A DNA stretch of 64,000 bases from Tepidibacter sp. (GTDB lineage: Bacteria; Bacillota; Clostridia; Peptostreptococcales; Peptostreptococcaceae). Position numbers and translations under genes: made by a program. The stretch lies in the NCBI RefSeq assembly GCF_025210165.1, contig NZ_JAOASI010000010.1:1-64000 (forward strand), read 5' to 3'. The notes below the pieces were generated by a model, which made no database searches, had not been told where the DNA came from, and saw only the letters and a list, made by a program, of their open reading frames with translations. Below are positions 7,944-17,040 of this stretch, piece after piece; the stretch's first letter is position 1, and each line of letters starts with the position of its first letter.

Positions 7944-7970
7944 TTGATGAATACATCTCTTTGCTAAAAT
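7944..7970 (+). promoter_or_regulatory. Candidate promoter of the secreted repeat protein
   Basis: TTGATG at 7944-7949 and an extended -10, TGC-TAAAAT (7962-7970), with a 15-base spacer. The spacer is short, so the assignment is tentative; a TATAAT at 7970-7975 overlaps and could serve instead. Confidence 0.4.
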
Positions 7971-8009
7971 ATAATCACAATAAAAATTAAAACAAAGGGA
8001 GAGATTAAT

Positions 8010-9029
8010 ATGAATAGAAAATTTAAAAGTGCATTTATGGCGATGGCAATCTTAGTTTTTTCATCATCTATGGGATTTGCTAATCCACAGGGAACTACGA
8101 AAAATATTGTAAATATCGAAAAAAACCTAAATACTGTAAATGTAAAAGACTATAATGAAACAGATTTTAAAGATAGTGAATTCTTATCTTGGGATGAGTT
8201 TTTAAAAGATATGCAAGATGAATTTAAAGATATTGAAAAGGCAGATTTAGAAAAACTTAAAGCTTTTTATGAAGATGCTATAAAATTAGAAAAGTCTCAG
8301 AAATATGAAGAAGCAAATAAAGTATGGGAAAAGTTTGATAAAATATTTTTCAAATATGCAGACCAGATCGAGATATTAACAGCTGATAAGTTCTTGAAAG
8401 AAATGGAAGATAGATTTGGAGATATTGAAAAGGCAGATTTAGAAAAACTTAAAAAACTTTATGAAGATGCTGTGGAATTAGAAAAGTCTGAGAAATATGA
8501 AGAAGCACTTAAAGTATGGGAAAAGTTTGATAAAATATATTTTAAATATGCAGATAAGGAGATTAAGGTATTATCTGCTGATGAGTACTTAAAACAGATT
8601 CAAGAAGACTTTGAAGTTAAAAATATTGAAAAGGCAGACTTAGAAAAACTTAAAGCTTTTTATGAAGATGCTATGAAATTAGAAAAATCTGAGAAATATG
8701 AAGAAGCAGTTAAAGTATGGGAAAAGTTTGATAAAGTATTCTTTAAGTATGTAGAAGATTTTGAGTTATTATCAGTAGATGAAATGTTAGATGAATTAAA
8801 AAAGGAGATTGGTGATATTGATAAAGCTGATTTAGCTAAGATGGAATCTTTACTTAAAGAAGCTGTTAAATTTGAAGAATCAGAGGAGTTTGATAAAGCA
8901 GATAAAATATGGAAAGAATTTGATGAAATTTTAGTAAAGTATTTTGATGAGGGTGACTTTGATGATGTAAACTGGGAAGAATTAGAAGATGAAGATTGGG
9001 ATGATGAAGACTTTGATTATAAAAAGTAG
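8010..9029 (+). CDS. Secreted acidic protein with four ~62-residue repeats
   Basis: 339 residues. A signal peptide is clear: MNRKFK, a hydrophobic core and a likely cut after GFA near residue 24. From residue 61 there are four tandem repeats (about 61-124, 125-186, 187-251, 252-312). Each contains IEKADLEKLK, then EDAxxLEKSEKYEEAxKVWEKFDKxFFKY. The pattern of paired amphipathic helices resembles TPR-like units, but I do not recognise the family. The fourth repeat is the most diverged. The tail is very acidic (DDEDWDDEDFD-like). It sits just before a two-component system whose sensor has a large acidic outer domain, so an interaction is possible but unproven. Ribosome site AAGGGAGAG. Confidence 0.7.
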   Translation: MNRKFKSAFMAMAILVFSSSMGFANPQGTTKNIVNIEKNLNTVNVKDYNETDFKDSEFLSWDEFLKDMQDEFKDIEKADLEKLKAFYEDAIKLEKSQKYEEANKVWEKFDKIFFKYADQIEILTADKFLKEMEDRFGDIEKADLEKLKKLYEDAVELEKSEKYEEALKVWEKFDKIYFKYADKEIKVLSADEYLKQIQEDFEVKNIEKADLEKLKAFYEDAMKLEKSEKYEEAVKVWEKFDKVFFKYVEDFELLSVDEMLDELKKEIGDIDKADLAKMESLLKEAVKFEESEEFDKADKIWKEFDEILVKYFDEGDFDDVNWEELEDEDWDDEDFDYKK

Positions 9030-9048
9030 AAATTAGAGTAAATTATTT

Positions 9049-9085
9049 AATTAAGAGGAATTCTATATTAGAGTTCCTCTTAATT
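9049..9085 (+). terminator. Hairpin after the repeat protein
   Basis: A perfect 12-bp stem, AATTAAGAGGAA (9049-9060) with TTCCTCTTAATT (9074-9085). There is no long T run, so it may be a weak terminator or an mRNA end stabiliser. Confidence 0.55.
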
Positions 9086-9099
9086 ATGTTTAAATGAAA

Positions 9100-9108
9100 T
9101 GCTATAAT
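9100..9108 (+). promoter_or_regulatory. Extended -10 promoter of the two-component operon
   Basis: TGCTATAAT is a perfect extended -10 element, 37 bases before the response regulator start. No clear -35 is seen, as is common for extended -10 promoters. Confidence 0.5.
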
Positions 9109-9144
9109 ATATATTAATTAATATTATAGAAATGAGGAAATTAT

Positions 9145-9825
9145 ATGAATCATAAGGTGCTTGTCATAGAAGATGAAATTGGAATACGTAAAGTAATAAA
9201 TGATTTTTTTAAGGCAGAGGGATTTTCTATAGTTGAAGCTTCAGATGGGCAAGAGGGGATAGACAAATTTTCAAAAGATGAATTTGATTTAGTGATACTT
9301 GACATTATGATGCCTAAATTAGATGGTTGGGCAGTATGTAGACGCATTCGAAAGAAATCGGATATCCCCATTATAATATTAACAGCACGTGGAGATGAAG
9401 ATGATGAATTAATGGGGTTTGAACTTAATGCAGATGACTATGTAAAAAAACCATTTAGCCCTGCTATATTAGTAGCTCGAGCTAAGAAACTAATAAGTAA
9501 AAAGTATAATGGGAAGAATGAAAATCAAGAACTTATTATAAGAAAAGATATTAAGGTCAACAAACTGTCTAGAGAAGTGTTTATCAATGATGACAAAGTT
9601 AATCTCACTCTAAAATGCTTCGATATTTTATGGTACTTAATTTCTAATGAAGGTATTGTATTGAGTAGAGAGAAGATGTTAGAAGAAATTTGGGGGAATG
9701 ATTATTTTGGTGATACTAGAGTAGTAGATAATCATATAAAGAAATTGCGAAAAGCTATGAATGAAAAATCTTTCTATATTAGAACTATTTTTGGAGTGGG
9801 CTATAAATTTGAGGTGAGTGAATGA
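9145..9825 (+). CDS. OmpR-family response regulator
   Basis: 226 residues. The receiver domain (1-120) has the acidic pair in VIEDEIGIRK, the phosphorylated Asp in LVILDIMMPKLDGW near residue 53, Thr in LTARGDEDD and Lys in YVKKPFSP. The winged-helix DNA-binding domain (130-225) ends with RVVDNHIKKLRKAM and IRTIFGVGYKFE. It is co-transcribed with the histidine kinase, overlapping by four bases (ATGA), so they form a cognate pair. The regulated genes are unknown. Confidence 0.95.
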   Translation: MNHKVLVIEDEIGIRKVINDFFKAEGFSIVEASDGQEGIDKFSKDEFDLVILDIMMPKLDGWAVCRRIRKKSDIPIIILTARGDEDDELMGFELNADDYVKKPFSPAILVARAKKLISKKYNGKNENQELIIRKDIKVNKLSREVFINDDKVNLTLKCFDILWYLISNEGIVLSREKMLEEIWGNDYFGDTRVVDNHIKKLRKAMNEKSFYIRTIFGVGYKFEVSE

Positions 9826-11669
9826 AAAATAAGATTTTTTATAAGCTCTTTGGTATGACAGTAGGTGTAGTACTTGTCATTTTACTTTTGCAATTTGGAT
9901 TTCAATGCTTTTTATTAGAAAGCTTCTATTTATTTAATAAGGAGAGATTAGTTTATGAGAATGTTGAATCTCTTATTGCTAAACTAGAGGTTGAAGAAAT
10001 TTCAGATAACAGGATTGAAGAAATAATCAATATTTTTTCCATAGAGAATGATATACCAATTGGTATATCGAATATTTATGGTTCTATACAATATGGATTA
10101 ATCAGTGAGTCAAAAGGATCATATTTATTAATAGAAAATGAAAATCGTGAAATTTATGAAATTAGTTTAGATGGTTTTTTAGAAAACAATAATTTTAGTG
10201 AAGCATTAAACATGAACGAAAAAATCACTGTTGAGGATTTTTGGTATGAAAAATTAGAAAGTACAATATACCCACAATACATTAAAATAGACGGCAAAGA
10301 ATTTTATTGTGGATTTAATTATAATCAACAATTAGATGATAGTAACTATGAAGAGGACTTATATTTGGAAAATCTGGGCGATGATTATTATTATGAAGAT
10401 GATAAAGTCATAGAAGCTAAAATCATTGATGCTAATATATATGAAAATGAATTTCAAGGTATTAGCTATAGAAATGACTTGCTTATTAATGAAATGGTAC
10501 TAAAATTACAAGAAGGAGAAGGTGTAAAAGAAATATTTGAATCTTCTGAAGGGATTATTTATATTAAATCAGATGTAGATACTGGTACACAGAATATGTT
10601 TTTTGTTAGTCCTTTGTATTTAAAAAATAAAAAACCTCTCATTCTATTTGCAACAAGTTCCTTGCAATCAATTAATGAGGCTACAATTATTATGAACAAG
10701 TTTTCTATGTTTATTTTGATAGTGGCTATATTTATAGCTATGGTTGCTTCATATATTTTTTCAAAAAGAATAGCAAAGCCACTTTTGCATCTAAATAAAA
10801 TAACTAAGGATATGTCTCATTTGGACTTTACGGATAAATGTGAGATACATACAAATGATGAGCTGGAGGAATTGGCAGACAATATAAATAATCTATCGAA
10901 TCGATTAGAAGTAGCTCTTAATGATTTAAGAAATTCAAATTCTAAATTAAAAGAAGATATTGAGCTAAAGGAAAAAATGGAAGAATTCAGAAAGAGATTT
11001 ATTGCACATTCTTCTCATGAATTGAAGACACCGTTAACTATATTAAAAGGCATTAGTGAAGGTTTGATGAATGGGGTCTATAATCGTGAAGATGATATAA
11101 ATTACAGGAATATACTTAAAGAAATTGATAATATGAGCCAACTTACTCATGATTTGCTTGAAATATCTAGAATTGAATCTGGAGATTTGCCTTTCAAAGA
11201 AGAAATATTCCAACTTTCTGATGTTATATTAAAGGTTTATGACAAGTTGAAACCTCTTATTAAAAATAAAAATTTAGAGGTAGAGTTAGATTTATCTGAA
11301 GATTTTATTAGAGCTGATGAAGAAAAAATAGAGAGCGTGATAAGTAATCTTCTGAATAATGCTATACAGTACACGCCTGAGAATGGTAATATATCTATCA
11401 GAATTGAGCGTGATTATTCAATACTTAAATTTTCAATAGAGAATACACCAGCTATGATACCAGAAGAAGATATACAAAAAATTTGGGAGCCTTTTTATCG
11501 TGTTGAGAAATCTAGAAATAAAGCTTTAGGTGGGACTGGATTAGGTCTACATCTAATAAAAGAAATATTGGAGCGTCATGGATTTGAGTATTATATTAAA
11601 AATACACATGAGGGAGTAAAAATAGGTTTTTTTGTAGATCAGTCAGAAATAATAGGTTTGCTGGATTGA
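9822..11669 (+). CDS. Membrane sensor histidine kinase
   Basis: 615 residues. A first membrane segment lies at about residues 9-30. A large, acidic extracytoplasmic domain of about 260 residues follows, with clusters such as DDYYYEDD. A second membrane segment is near residues 295-315, then HAMP, a HisKA domain with the phosphorylated His in HSSHELKTPLTIL, and HATPase with N box NLLNNAIQYTPENG and GGTGLGLHL. It phosphorylates the preceding regulator. The unusually large, tyrosine- and acid-rich outer domain suggests a specific external ligand, possibly cationic. Confidence 0.93.
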   Translation: MKNKIFYKLFGMTVGVVLVILLLQFGFQCFLLESFYLFNKERLVYENVESLIAKLEVEEISDNRIEEIINIFSIENDIPIGISNIYGSIQYGLISESKGSYLLIENENREIYEISLDGFLENNNFSEALNMNEKITVEDFWYEKLESTIYPQYIKIDGKEFYCGFNYNQQLDDSNYEEDLYLENLGDDYYYEDDKVIEAKIIDANIYENEFQGISYRNDLLINEMVLKLQEGEGVKEIFESSEGIIYIKSDVDTGTQNMFFVSPLYLKNKKPLILFATSSLQSINEATIIMNKFSMFILIVAIFIAMVASYIFSKRIAKPLLHLNKITKDMSHLDFTDKCEIHTNDELEELADNINNLSNRLEVALNDLRNSNSKLKEDIELKEKMEEFRKRFIAHSSHELKTPLTILKGISEGLMNGVYNREDDINYRNILKEIDNMSQLTHDLLEISRIESGDLPFKEEIFQLSDVILKVYDKLKPLIKNKNLEVELDLSEDFIRADEEKIESVISNLLNNAIQYTPENGNISIRIERDYSILKFSIENTPAMIPEEDIQKIWEPFYRVEKSRNKALGGTGLGLHLIKEILERHGFEYYIKNTHEGVKIGFFVDQSEIIGLLD

Positions 11670-11697
11670 TTGAAATTGTAAAAATATTATAATTGAA

Positions 11698-11812
11698 ACG
11701 CACACTTCTTGTAATTGAAGATGTAGTAGAGATAATAGGTAAATAAAATAGTGAATAAAAAATACATGATAAAAATAGATGTTAATTATTTTAAATTAAT
11801 ATCTATTTTTTT
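11698..11812 (+). pseudogene. Relic of the 3' end of a methionine aminopeptidase gene with its terminator
   Basis: The stretch encodes TLLVIEDVVEIIGK followed by TAA, a near copy of the last codons of the complete map gene (TLLVTEDGVEIIAK, ending at 16809). The similarity continues into a terminator hairpin of the same design (11771-11810 versus 16821-16860). No more of the gene is present. It is a decayed duplicate, or a footprint of recombination between this locus and the one 5 kb downstream. The hairpin may serve as terminator for the histidine kinase. Confidence 0.7.
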
Positions 11813-11981
11813 ATGCTTAAGGAAATTGTTATATTATGGATAAAATTATTCGATAACTGATAAGTTAAATATAAAAAAATGAATTTCACATAAACAACTA
11901 ATTATATTATAATTTGATATGACAATATTGTTAAAATTTTTAACAAATATACTTTTATTTTCTATAATTAAGGAGGGGTTT
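11813..11981. other. Non-coding gap before the ABC operon
   Basis: AT-rich spacer after the map relic. It has no ORF and no riboswitch-like conserved core that I recognise. TATAAT-like stretches are present but no convincing -35/-10 pair. The ribosome site AAGGAGGGG at 11971-11978 belongs to the next gene. Confidence 0.5.
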
Positions 11982-13114
11982 ATGTTGAAAAAAAACTTTT
12001 TGGGTATTATATTAACTATGATTATTTTATTAACAACTGCGTGCGGCAGTACAAGTCAAAACCAAAGTAATGAAAAAATGTAGAGGAAGAAATACCGACT
12101 ATATCAGTTTCTTGGGGAAATGAGTTACATACAGGTATAATGAATATACCACTACATAAAACAGAAAATTTTAAAGAGAATGATATATACTTTAATCCTA
12201 TATCAGAACAGCAATTTGAACTGATGAAAAATGGTAAAAAGTTAGCTTTATTTAACTTTGTACCTACAAAAGGTGGATCAGAAGCTGCTACGTTAATGGG
12301 ACAAGGTCATTTAGATGCTGCGGTTTGTTCAAATACGGCTATGCTTTCAGCATATGATCAAGGAACAGATGTTAAAATTCTTTGCCCTATACAAACAGAT
12401 GGTGTTAGTCTTGTTTTTGGTCCAGATAAAGATTTTTATGGTTGGGAAGAAGTTAAAAAATATATACAAAAATCAGATGTACCAGTGAAAATAGGATATC
12501 ATTCACCTGTAAGTGGTCCTAGAATCGTTCTTGAATCTGTTCTTAAAACTGAAGGATTGAATGTAACTGAAAATCCTAATGACATTGAAGCGGATGTTCT
12601 TTTAATTGATTTAAAGGGATCTCAAAATCTTTTACCATCTCTTACAAGTAAACAGGTAGATGCATGGGTAGGACCATCACATTATCCTGAAGCAGCAGAG
12701 CATGAAAATCTAGGAAAAATAGTTCTTAATCTTAAAGACTTCCCTCCAAAAGGCAAATGGGAAAATTTCCCTTGCTGTGTTTTCTCAGCAAGAGAAGAAG
12801 TTATGTCTAAATATCCTGAAGTATTCGATGCTATGGTTCAACTTATAACAGATGATGCTAAATATTGTATGAAAAATAAAGAAGATGTAGCTGATGTATT
12901 ATCTAATGTTATAGGAGTTCACGAAGATGTAGTTAAATCATCTACAATAACATATACAACTAATCCTACAGAAAAGTGGATTGATGGAATAAAAGTTTAT
13001 TATACAGCACTTGATAAAATGGATAAGTTTAACGGAAGATTAAAAAATAAAGATTTTGATGAAGTAAAAGAAAAAGTATTTGAATTTAAATATGCTGAAG
13101 AAGCAAATAAATAG
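11982..13114 (+). pseudogene. ABC transporter substrate-binding lipoprotein (NitT/TauT type), frameshifted
   Basis: ATG 11982 follows AAGGAGGGG. The first frame encodes a lipoprotein signal (hydrophobic stretch, lipobox TTAC) and ends at a TAG at 12081-12083. The remainder continues in another frame from VEEEIPTISVSWGNELHTG on. One extra A in the A6 run of GAAAAAATG would restore a continuous protein of about 377 residues. The body resembles NMT1/THI5-like binding proteins. Permease and ATPase genes follow intact. The lesion may be a real mutation, a slippage-prone phase site or a sequencing error. Translation from ATG 12140 would lack export signal and lipid anchor. Confidence 0.8.
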
Positions 13115-13121
13115 AAAATAG

Positions 13122-13153
13122 AATCTTCTGTCTTAAATGACAGAAGATTTTTT
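13122..13153 (+). terminator. Intra-operon hairpin between binding protein and permease
   Basis: An 11-bp perfect stem, AATCTTCTGTC with GACAGAAGATT, and TTTT after it, just before the ribosome site of the permease. It probably lowers permease/ATPase expression relative to the binding protein or stabilises the upstream mRNA. Confidence 0.75.
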
Positions 13154-13167
13154 GTGAGGTGAATTTA

Positions 13168-14004
13168 ATGGAAAAAACTATAAGAAGCTTTATTATACAG
13201 TCATTAGTACCTATTGCATTTATCATGATATGGAGTACTATGTCGATGTCTATAAACAATCCGGTTATATTACCTGGAGTTGGTAAGGTTTTTTGGAACC
13301 TAAAAAATGCTACAGACAATTTCATTGGATTAGGGTCGATACCCAGTAATATATTTGTAAGTCTATTAAGAGTTTTATTAGGGTATAGTGCTGGAGTAAT
13401 TATAGCAGTACCTTTTGGAATATTGATGGGTTATAAAGGGATATTTAATAAGCTTTTTGATAACTTTATAAACATTTTTAGACCAGTGCCTCCTCTTGCA
13501 TGGGTTCCTTTGGTTCTTGGATGGTTTGGGGTTTCAAGTCTTTCTAACTTGTTTGGATTAAAACAAGGTACAATGTATGTTTACTTAAATAATTTTAAGT
13601 TATCTATGATATTTATAATAGCCTTGGGAACTTTTTTCCCAGTATTAACAAGTGTTATTTTTGGAGTTAAGAATGTTAAGCAAACTCTTATAGACTCCGC
13701 AAAGGTTCTTGGAGCTAGCGAAAAAGATATTTTTTTAAAAACACTAATACCTGGTGCTGCACCAACTATGGTAAATGGATTGAGAACAGGTCTTGGAATT
13801 GCATGGGCTTGCCTTGTTTCAGCAGAAATGCTTCCAGGAAGTCTTTCGGGAGTAGGATATTTAATTACTCATTCTTATGAGCTTGCAAGAACAGATCTTG
13901 TAATCACAGGTATAATATGTATTGGATTTGTAGGTGCAGGATTAGACTGGATTTTTAGAAAATTAGAAAAAAAATATTTTTCTTGGGAGAGAAAAGCTAG
14001 ATAA
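13168..14004 (+). CDS. ABC transporter permease (SsuC/TauC-like)
   Basis: About 278 residues with six predicted membrane segments. The coupling motif, from DSAKVLGASEKDIFLKTLIPGAAP on, is the EAA loop of binding-protein-dependent inner-membrane components of the nitrate/sulfonate/taurine class. ATG 13168 is preferred over the in-frame GTG 13159, which lies inside the GAGGTG ribosome site. An insertion-like segment around LSNLFGLKQGTMYVY is unusual for the family. It forms an importer with the neighbouring ATPase and binding protein; the substrate is not evident. Confidence 0.9.
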   Translation: MEKTIRSFIIQSLVPIAFIMIWSTMSMSINNPVILPGVGKVFWNLKNATDNFIGLGSIPSNIFVSLLRVLLGYSAGVIIAVPFGILMGYKGIFNKLFDNFINIFRPVPPLAWVPLVLGWFGVSSLSNLFGLKQGTMYVYLNNFKLSMIFIIALGTFFPVLTSVIFGVKNVKQTLIDSAKVLGASEKDIFLKTLIPGAAPTMVNGLRTGLGIAWACLVSAEMLPGSLSGVGYLITHSYELARTDLVITGIICIGFVGAGLDWIFRKLEKKYFSWERKAR

Positions 14005-14017
14005 AGGAGAGATATAG

Positions 14018-14767
14018 TTGAATACTTGTATAAAAATTGATCGTGTTGAAAAAATTTTTAAATCTCAAGAAGGATTTGATATTAAAGCACTTGATACTAT
14101 AAATATGGATGTTAATGAAAATGATTTTATATGTATTGTTGGACCATCAGGATGTGGCAAATCTACATTATTAAGATTAATTTCTGGATTAGAAAATGCA
14201 AGTAGTGGAGATATTTATTATTATAATCAAAAGCTTACAAAACCTACAAAGGATATCGGTATGGTATTTCAAAATTATTCATTACTACCGTGGCGAACTG
14301 TTTTAGATAATATAGGATTAGGCCTAGAATTTGAAGGAAAACCCAAAAAAGAAAGAGAAGAACTATCTAGACACTTTTTAGATATTATAGGAATGGCAGA
14401 ATTTGAAAAAGCTTATCCGTATGAATTATCGGGAGGTATGCAGCAAAGAGTTGCAATAGCTAGAGCATTAGTTAATAATCCTAAAGTTCTTCTTATGGAT
14501 GAACCTTTTGGAGCACTTGATGCATATACTAGAATTCTACTTCAGAGAGAACTCTTAAAGATATGGGAGCTTAATAAGAAAACTATTTTATTTGTTACTC
14601 ATAGTGTAGATGAAGCAGTTTATTTATCAGATAAAATAGTTGTTATGTCGAATAAACCCGGACAAATTAAAGAAATAATAGAAGTCAATATGCAGCGTCC
14701 AAGAGATAGAGCTAATCCGTTATATGGTAAATTGACTGAAAAGTTACTTAATATGCTGGAAGAATAA
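14018..14767 (+). CDS. ABC transporter ATP-binding protein (SsuB/TauB-like)
   Basis: 249 residues from TTG 14018 with AAGGAGAG just upstream. Walker A is GPSGCGKST, the Q loop is in FQNYSLLPWRT, the signature is LSGGMQQRV, Walker B is LLMDEPFGALD, and the switch His lies in VTHSVDEAV. It energises the permease encoded before it. All catalytic residues are intact, which argues that the transporter is, or recently was, functional despite the frameshift in the binding-protein gene. Confidence 0.93.
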   Translation: MNTCIKIDRVEKIFKSQEGFDIKALDTINMDVNENDFICIVGPSGCGKSTLLRLISGLENASSGDIYYYNQKLTKPTKDIGMVFQNYSLLPWRTVLDNIGLGLEFEGKPKKEREELSRHFLDIIGMAEFEKAYPYELSGGMQQRVAIARALVNNPKVLLMDEPFGALDAYTRILLQRELLKIWELNKKTILFVTHSVDEAVYLSDKIVVMSNKPGQIKEIIEVNMQRPRDRANPLYGKLTEKLLNMLEE

Positions 14768-14802
14768 AATTAAAGTGTAAAAACTAAAATCCTTTATGTT
14801 AA

Positions 14803-14832
14803 TTGTAAATATATCACAAAAAGTGATATAAT
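14803..14832 (+). promoter_or_regulatory. prsA promoter with overlapping palindrome
   Basis: TTGTAA (14803-14808), 18-base spacer, TATAAT (14827-14832). The inverted repeat ATATCAC-N5-GTGATAT (14811-14829) fills the spacer and overlaps the -10, as an operator for a dimeric repressor would. Confidence 0.5.
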
Positions 14833-14861
14833 ATCCTTAAAAAAGTGAGAGGATGTTATAT

Positions 14862-15863
14862 ATGAAAAAAATAATAGCAGCACTACTTATGGCTTTAATG
14901 GTGTTCTCTATTACAGGATTTACTTATAAAGAATCAAAGGATGTAGTGGCAAAGGTTAATAATAAAGAGATAACTGTTAGTGAATATGAAAAGAATTTGG
15001 CTATGTACAAAAAGAATTTTGAAGCTATATATGGACCTGATATATGGAATGTAGAAATTGAAAAAGGAAAAACTGTAATAGAAGTTATAAAAGAGCAAGT
15101 TCTTGATAATATGATTAAGGATGAATTGATTTATCAGTCAGCTCAAAAGGAAAATATAAATGTAGAGGATAAAGCTGTAGAAGAGGAATTTAAACAGTTT
15201 AAAACGCAACTTGAATTAAATCAAGAATTTAAGAAGTATTTAAAAGAAAATAATATAGACGATAAATTCTTAAAGAATCAACTTAAAAAAAATATATTAA
15301 TATCTAAATACAAAGAAAGTTATATATTATCTTTAAAATTAAATGATGAGAAACTAAAAGTGTACTACGAAAAAAATAAAGATCAATACAAAAGAGAAGA
15401 GGCAAAAGCTTCTCATATATTATTTAAAAGTGTTGACGATAATATGAAGCCTATATCTGAGCAAGATAAAAAAATAGCAAAGAAAAAAGCAGAGGATGTA
15501 TTAGTAAGAGCTAAGAATGGAGAAGACTTTGCATCTTTAGCTAAAGCATATTCTGAGGATACTATTTCTGGAAGTAACGGAGGAAATCTTGGATACTTTG
15601 GAAAAGGTGTTATGGTTCCAGAGTTTGAAAAGGCAACTTTTGAACTTAAAGCTGGAGAAATATCTGATTTAGTAGAAACTAAATTTGGATACCATATAAT
15701 AAAGGTTATGGATAGATTAGGTGAAATTAGACCTTTTGAAGAAGTTAAGGATCAAATAAAGGTTACTATAGAAACAAACTCATACCAAGGAAAAATGTAT
15801 CAGCTTCAAAAAAATAATAAGATAGAAAAATTTAAAACTAATATTAAAGAGATAAAAAAGTAA
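14862..15863 (+). CDS. prsA: Foldase PrsA, parvulin peptidyl-prolyl isomerase
   Basis: About 333 residues. ATG 14862 is chosen over ATG 14853, which touches the GAGAGG ribosome site. The N-terminus is a signal sequence but shows no clear lipobox Cys (ITGFTYKES follows the core). A SurA-N-like helical domain spans roughly 30-170. The parvulin domain follows, with KASHILF, EDFASLAKAYSEDTISGSNGGNLGYFGKG and FGYHIIKV, which form the isomerase site. It assists folding of exported proteins outside the membrane. If no lipid Cys exists, it may be anchored by an uncleaved signal or be soluble. Confidence 0.85.
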   Translation: MKKIIAALLMALMVFSITGFTYKESKDVVAKVNNKEITVSEYEKNLAMYKKNFEAIYGPDIWNVEIEKGKTVIEVIKEQVLDNMIKDELIYQSAQKENINVEDKAVEEEFKQFKTQLELNQEFKKYLKENNIDDKFLKNQLKKNILISKYKESYILSLKLNDEKLKVYYEKNKDQYKREEAKASHILFKSVDDNMKPISEQDKKIAKKKAEDVLVRAKNGEDFASLAKAYSEDTISGSNGGNLGYFGKGVMVPEFEKATFELKAGEISDLVETKFGYHIIKVMDRLGEIRPFEEVKDQIKVTIETNSYQGKMYQLQKNNKIEKFKTNIKEIKK

Positions 15864-15942
15864 ATAAAAATCAAAATGGTAAATGTGATTTATAAATAGT
15901 TTTATTGAGGGGGAGATTATTAAGCGAAGAGGGGGGATAAGC

Positions 15943-16809
15943 TTGAATAGAAATGATAAATGTTGGTGTGGTAGTGGACTAAAATATAAAAAGTGTCATA
16001 TTGATTTTGATGAAAAATTAAAAAATTTAAAGCGACAAGGATATAGAGTTCCAACAAAAAAGATGATTAAGAGCAAAGAGCAAATTGAAGGAATAAGAAA
16101 AAGTGCTAAAATTAATAATGGTCTTTTAGATGCAATAAATAAGAATATTAGAGCGGGAATGAGTACGGAAGAAATAAATATGATAGCTCATGAGTACACA
16201 GTATCTCGTGGAGGAACACCGGCAGATCTTAATTATAATGGTTTTCCAAAGAGTATTTGTACATCAGTTAACAATGAGGTGTGTCATGGCATACCTAGTA
16301 AAGATACAATTCTTAAAGAGGGAGACATTATAAATGTTGATGCTACAACTATGCTCAATGGATACTACTCAGATGCATCAAGAATGTTTCAAATTGGTAA
16401 TGTGAGTGATGAAGCTAGAAAGCTTGTTGATGTAACCAAAGAGTGTTTATATAAAGGCATAGATGAAATCAAACCGTGTAAAACTTGTTTAGGTGATATA
16501 GGAGCTGTAATTCAAGAACATGCAGAAAGTAATGGATACTCTGTAGTTAGGGAGTTTGGAGGGCATGGAGTTGGAATTAGTATTCATGAAGAACCTTTTG
16601 TATATCATTTTGGAAAACGAGGTACAGGTATACTGTTAGTACCAGGTATGGTATTTACTATTGAACCTATGATAAATGCTGGAAGCCATAAGATATTTAT
16701 AGATAAAAAGAATGGGTGGACAGCACTTACAGCTGATGGGTCACTCTCAGCACAATGGGAGCATACACTTCTTGTAACTGAAGATGGAGTAGAGATAATA
16801 GCTAAATAA
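15943..16809 (+). CDS. map: Methionine aminopeptidase type I with SEC-C zinc motif
   Basis: 288 residues from TTG 15943, after a G-rich ribosome site. Residues 1-25 form a SEC-C type metal-binding motif (NDKCWCGSGLKYKKCH). The catalytic pita-bread domain follows, with CHGIP, the metal ligands Asp in NVDATT and YYSDASR, His in GGHGVG, Glu in TIEPM and a final Glu in QWEHTLL. It removes N-terminal Met from new proteins. Genomes of this group often carry another map beside ribosomal genes, so this may be the second, SEC-C form. A copy of its 3' end lies near 11700. Confidence 0.93.
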   Translation: MNRNDKCWCGSGLKYKKCHIDFDEKLKNLKRQGYRVPTKKMIKSKEQIEGIRKSAKINNGLLDAINKNIRAGMSTEEINMIAHEYTVSRGGTPADLNYNGFPKSICTSVNNEVCHGIPSKDTILKEGDIINVDATTMLNGYYSDASRMFQIGNVSDEARKLVDVTKECLYKGIDEIKPCKTCLGDIGAVIQEHAESNGYSVVREFGGHGVGISIHEEPFVYHFGKRGTGILLVPGMVFTIEPMINAGSHKIFIDKKNGWTALTADGSLSAQWEHTLLVTEDGVEIIAK

Positions 16810-16820
16810 AACGATGGATT

Positions 16821-16860
16821 AAAAAGAGATGTTAATTATTTTAGATTAACATCTCTTTTT
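16821..16860 (+). terminator. Terminator of map
   Basis: Stem AAAAAGAGATGTTAA with TTAACATCTCTTTTT, loop around TTATTTTAGA. The same design is found after the map relic at 11771-11812. Confidence 0.9.
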
Positions 16861-17040
16861 GAATTAAAAAAAATAATGATTATTTTTAATTTCTATAATA
16901 AGGATATTTTACATAAAAAGTTTTTATTGGACAATTTGACCAAAATATACTAAATTCTATAGTGAGCGACAAAATTTTAGATAAAATACCATATTATCTT
17001 ACTTACTAAGCCATCATAAAATCTTATAATATACTTTTTA

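Noticed and set aside
11813-11981. Riboswitch before the NitT/TauT-type transporter
   Set aside because: No conserved TPP, SAM or cobalamin core was found; the stretch is plain AT-rich spacer.
12140-13114. A complete gene starting at ATG 12140
   Set aside because: The reading frame continues upstream with family sequence, and the export signal sits in the other frame; a frameshift is the better reading.
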